NCBI GenBank assembly: GCA_004154925.1
Contig: QJNS01000304.1
Coordinates: 1-64,000, forward strand
DNA length: 64,000 bases
Source of the DNA: Monosporascus cannonballus
Taxonomy: Eukaryota; Ascomycota; Sordariomycetes; Xylariales
Direction of reading: 5' to 3'
Positions 62,742 through 64,000 of this stretch are shown piece by piece. Each line of letters starts with the position of its first letter. The stretch's first letter is position 1. The position numbers were made by a program, and so were the translations under genes. The notes under the pieces were generated by a model, which searched no databases, was not told where the DNA came from, and was given only the letters and a program-made list of their open reading frames with translations.

Positions 62742-63243
62742 TAATCCGGCTTACTGGCTTACCACCAGTAAGTTGGTGATCTATCACGTGATCTGCCCCA
62801 CCGCGCACTTGTGGTTAGGTCATTGTTACGACCCAAACCCAAGATCGGTCTCGAAAACGGTCGGACCCACACAGGAAGGTCACGTGATTTGGATCTCTCT
62901 TGGCAGCAAGATCCAAATGAATCCATACAGAACCAACTAAATCCAATGGCATTGGATCTATGGCAATGTCAAGATCCAATGGAGATCCAATCAATCCAGA
63001 AGGGATATATACGCTCATCATTTCCATAGTTTAGATAGCTTCAGCTTGCAATACCACATCTTTACCCAAGGCACCCTTGGAATTACGAGACGTGGCACGA
63101 TTACTGTATCTATTGCTCAGATTCCCACGATACTCCTGCCAACATAAACCCGTACGACTAAGGTTTAATAGTTGGTTAAACCTCCTAGCCGTCACAGTCA
63201 TGACAGACCGTTCCTGGAAACCGTGGCTTGCTGGGTCATGACA
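62742..63243 (-). repeat. LTR family H, 5' part, interrupted by a solo LTR A
   Basis: On the minus strand it begins TGTCATGACCCAGCAAGCCACGG at 63243 and, after the insertion, continues to the hairpin-like AACTTACTGGTGGTAAGCCAGTAAG near 62750. It matches 45535-45655 but is almost unmutated. The 3' half is missing. Confidence 0.65.
62824..63196 (+). repeat. Solo LTR A, nearly unmutated
   Basis: A 373-bp LTR from TGTTACGACC to CCGTCACA, with perfect TSD GTCAT (62819-62823, 63197-63201). It keeps nearly all cytosines lost in 19214-19594 and 25558-25937. Open frames on both strands (62811-63029, 62815-63027) are LTR sequence. Confidence 0.92.
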
Positions 63244-63477
63244 ATAAGTTTATTTGCTACCCTAAAACAGAGGTACCGTTACTGGTTCCGCGAACGTTGT
63301 TATAAACGGGCTTCCGAGGTTACAAATAAAACCGATTTTTTTTAGATATTCGCAAAAACATAGAAAAAGATTATAATAACCTTAAAATATATTATAAAAC
63401 GTTAGGTTGTAACAAGTTTACGTCTTATTAACAAAAGGAAGATATTAAATCATAGGTACGTTAAGGAAAAAAAGGCG

Positions 63478-63954
63478 ATGGCGAATGTACCCGTTCTAAG
63501 ATCGATTCGTACCATAGAACGCCTTAATTTTTTTAGCCAGATAGCTGCTTTAAGTATTAAAACGCCCAAATTATTTAGGGAATTAGCCCGGTTCGAAAAA
63601 TCCCTGGTAAAAGTTAATTTAACGTACGGGAATCCTACCGTACGCTTTTTGTTTTGCAAGTTCGCCAAGGCTTTTAACGATAAAACCGCCAAGTTTTCCG
63701 CCGCCGAGATTTATAATAATTAATTAATTATAGCTCTTAAAAAATCGAAACCCAAAAAGCGTAGGAAAATGCAGCCCGAGCCAAATAAAGACTTCGTAAA
63801 GATGATCTTGGTTAAAAAGGTGAAAGTAGGGCTGAAGGCCCCTGCGAAGGAATGCTTTACCGTTATTTGGAAAAATCAAAAGCAAAACGAGCTTTCCGAA
63901 AGCGAAGAAAATAGCGAGGTGGAACTGGATTGCATTATTATACGTTTTATTTAG
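63478..63954 (+). pseudogene. Unrecognised coding remnant with one internal stop
   Basis: Two open pieces (63478-63723, 63769-63954) are in the same frame, separated by a single TAA at 63721 explicable as CAA to TAA. The first is a helical-looking segment (IERLNFFSQIAALSIKTPKL, FREL, KFSAAEIYNN). The second starts with a basic stretch (KKSKPKKRRK) and ends acidic (SESEENSEVELD). Further coding-like sequence lies upstream near 63265-63450 (RYRYWFRERCYKRASEVTNK) in another frame. Composition is less AT-rich than the elements. It may be a transposon protein or a decaying host gene; no family is recognised. Confidence 0.4.
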
Positions 63955-64000
63955 TATGGAATCAATTAATTAAGTGGTTATTGAAATATTATTATTTGTA

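Noticed and set aside
62815..63029. Frames of 70-72 codons on both strands
   Set aside because: They coincide with the unmutated solo LTR A bounded by TSD GTCAT.

Overview
The window looks like heterochromatin from a filamentous ascomycete (Pezizomycotina). About 60 of the 64 kb are AT-rich, full of stop codons and built from nested LTR retrotransposons. The decay resembles repeat-induced point mutation (RIP): transitions only, TpA-rich, with surviving cytosines mostly in CpG. No rRNA, functional tRNA gene, telomere array or CRISPR was seen. Element names (A to J) are local labels; boundaries come from TG..CA ends, LTR pairs and target-site duplications (TSDs).

Layout. 1-174: end of a probable Tc1/mariner element, cutting the 3' part of a Ty3/gypsy chromovirus (to 2647). 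3035-17755: element F1 (about 7 kb once insertions are removed), split in its 5' LTR by complete element E (3327-10188) and in its body by a solo LTR of family B (12381-12811) and a 431-bp TRIM-like element (14399-14829). 18774-39883: element C, carrying complete element A (19214-25937), complete element D (31041-37972) and a solo LTR (39146-39497) inside its own 3' LTR. 39889-43631: very decayed minus-strand gypsy copy J. 43632-47600: LTR fragments, a solo LTR (45341-45655) and a TAA microsatellite. 47.6-51.2 kb: the only gene island, with normal base composition. It holds one intact intronless gene, a berberine-bridge-type FAD oxidoreductase (minus strand, 47942-49759), a possible small divergent ORF and a hAT-type MITE. 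51390-62741: a decayed LTR and truncated element F2, which contains two short LTR-like insertions and complete minus-strand element B (55078-62314). 62742-64000: another LTR carrying a solo LTR, then an unrecognised, little-mutated coding remnant.

The elements encode gag with a zinc knuckle, aspartic protease, reverse transcriptase, RNase H, integrase and often a chromodomain. Apart from the oxidoreductase, none of their genes is open. The most interesting recurring signal is an antisense reading frame between the chromodomain and the 3' LTR in five different copies. It encodes a Cys-containing, coiled-coil-like protein and has the same position and related residues each time. The other notable find is the TRIM-like element with a tRNA-like core, an adjacent polypurine tract and a TSD.
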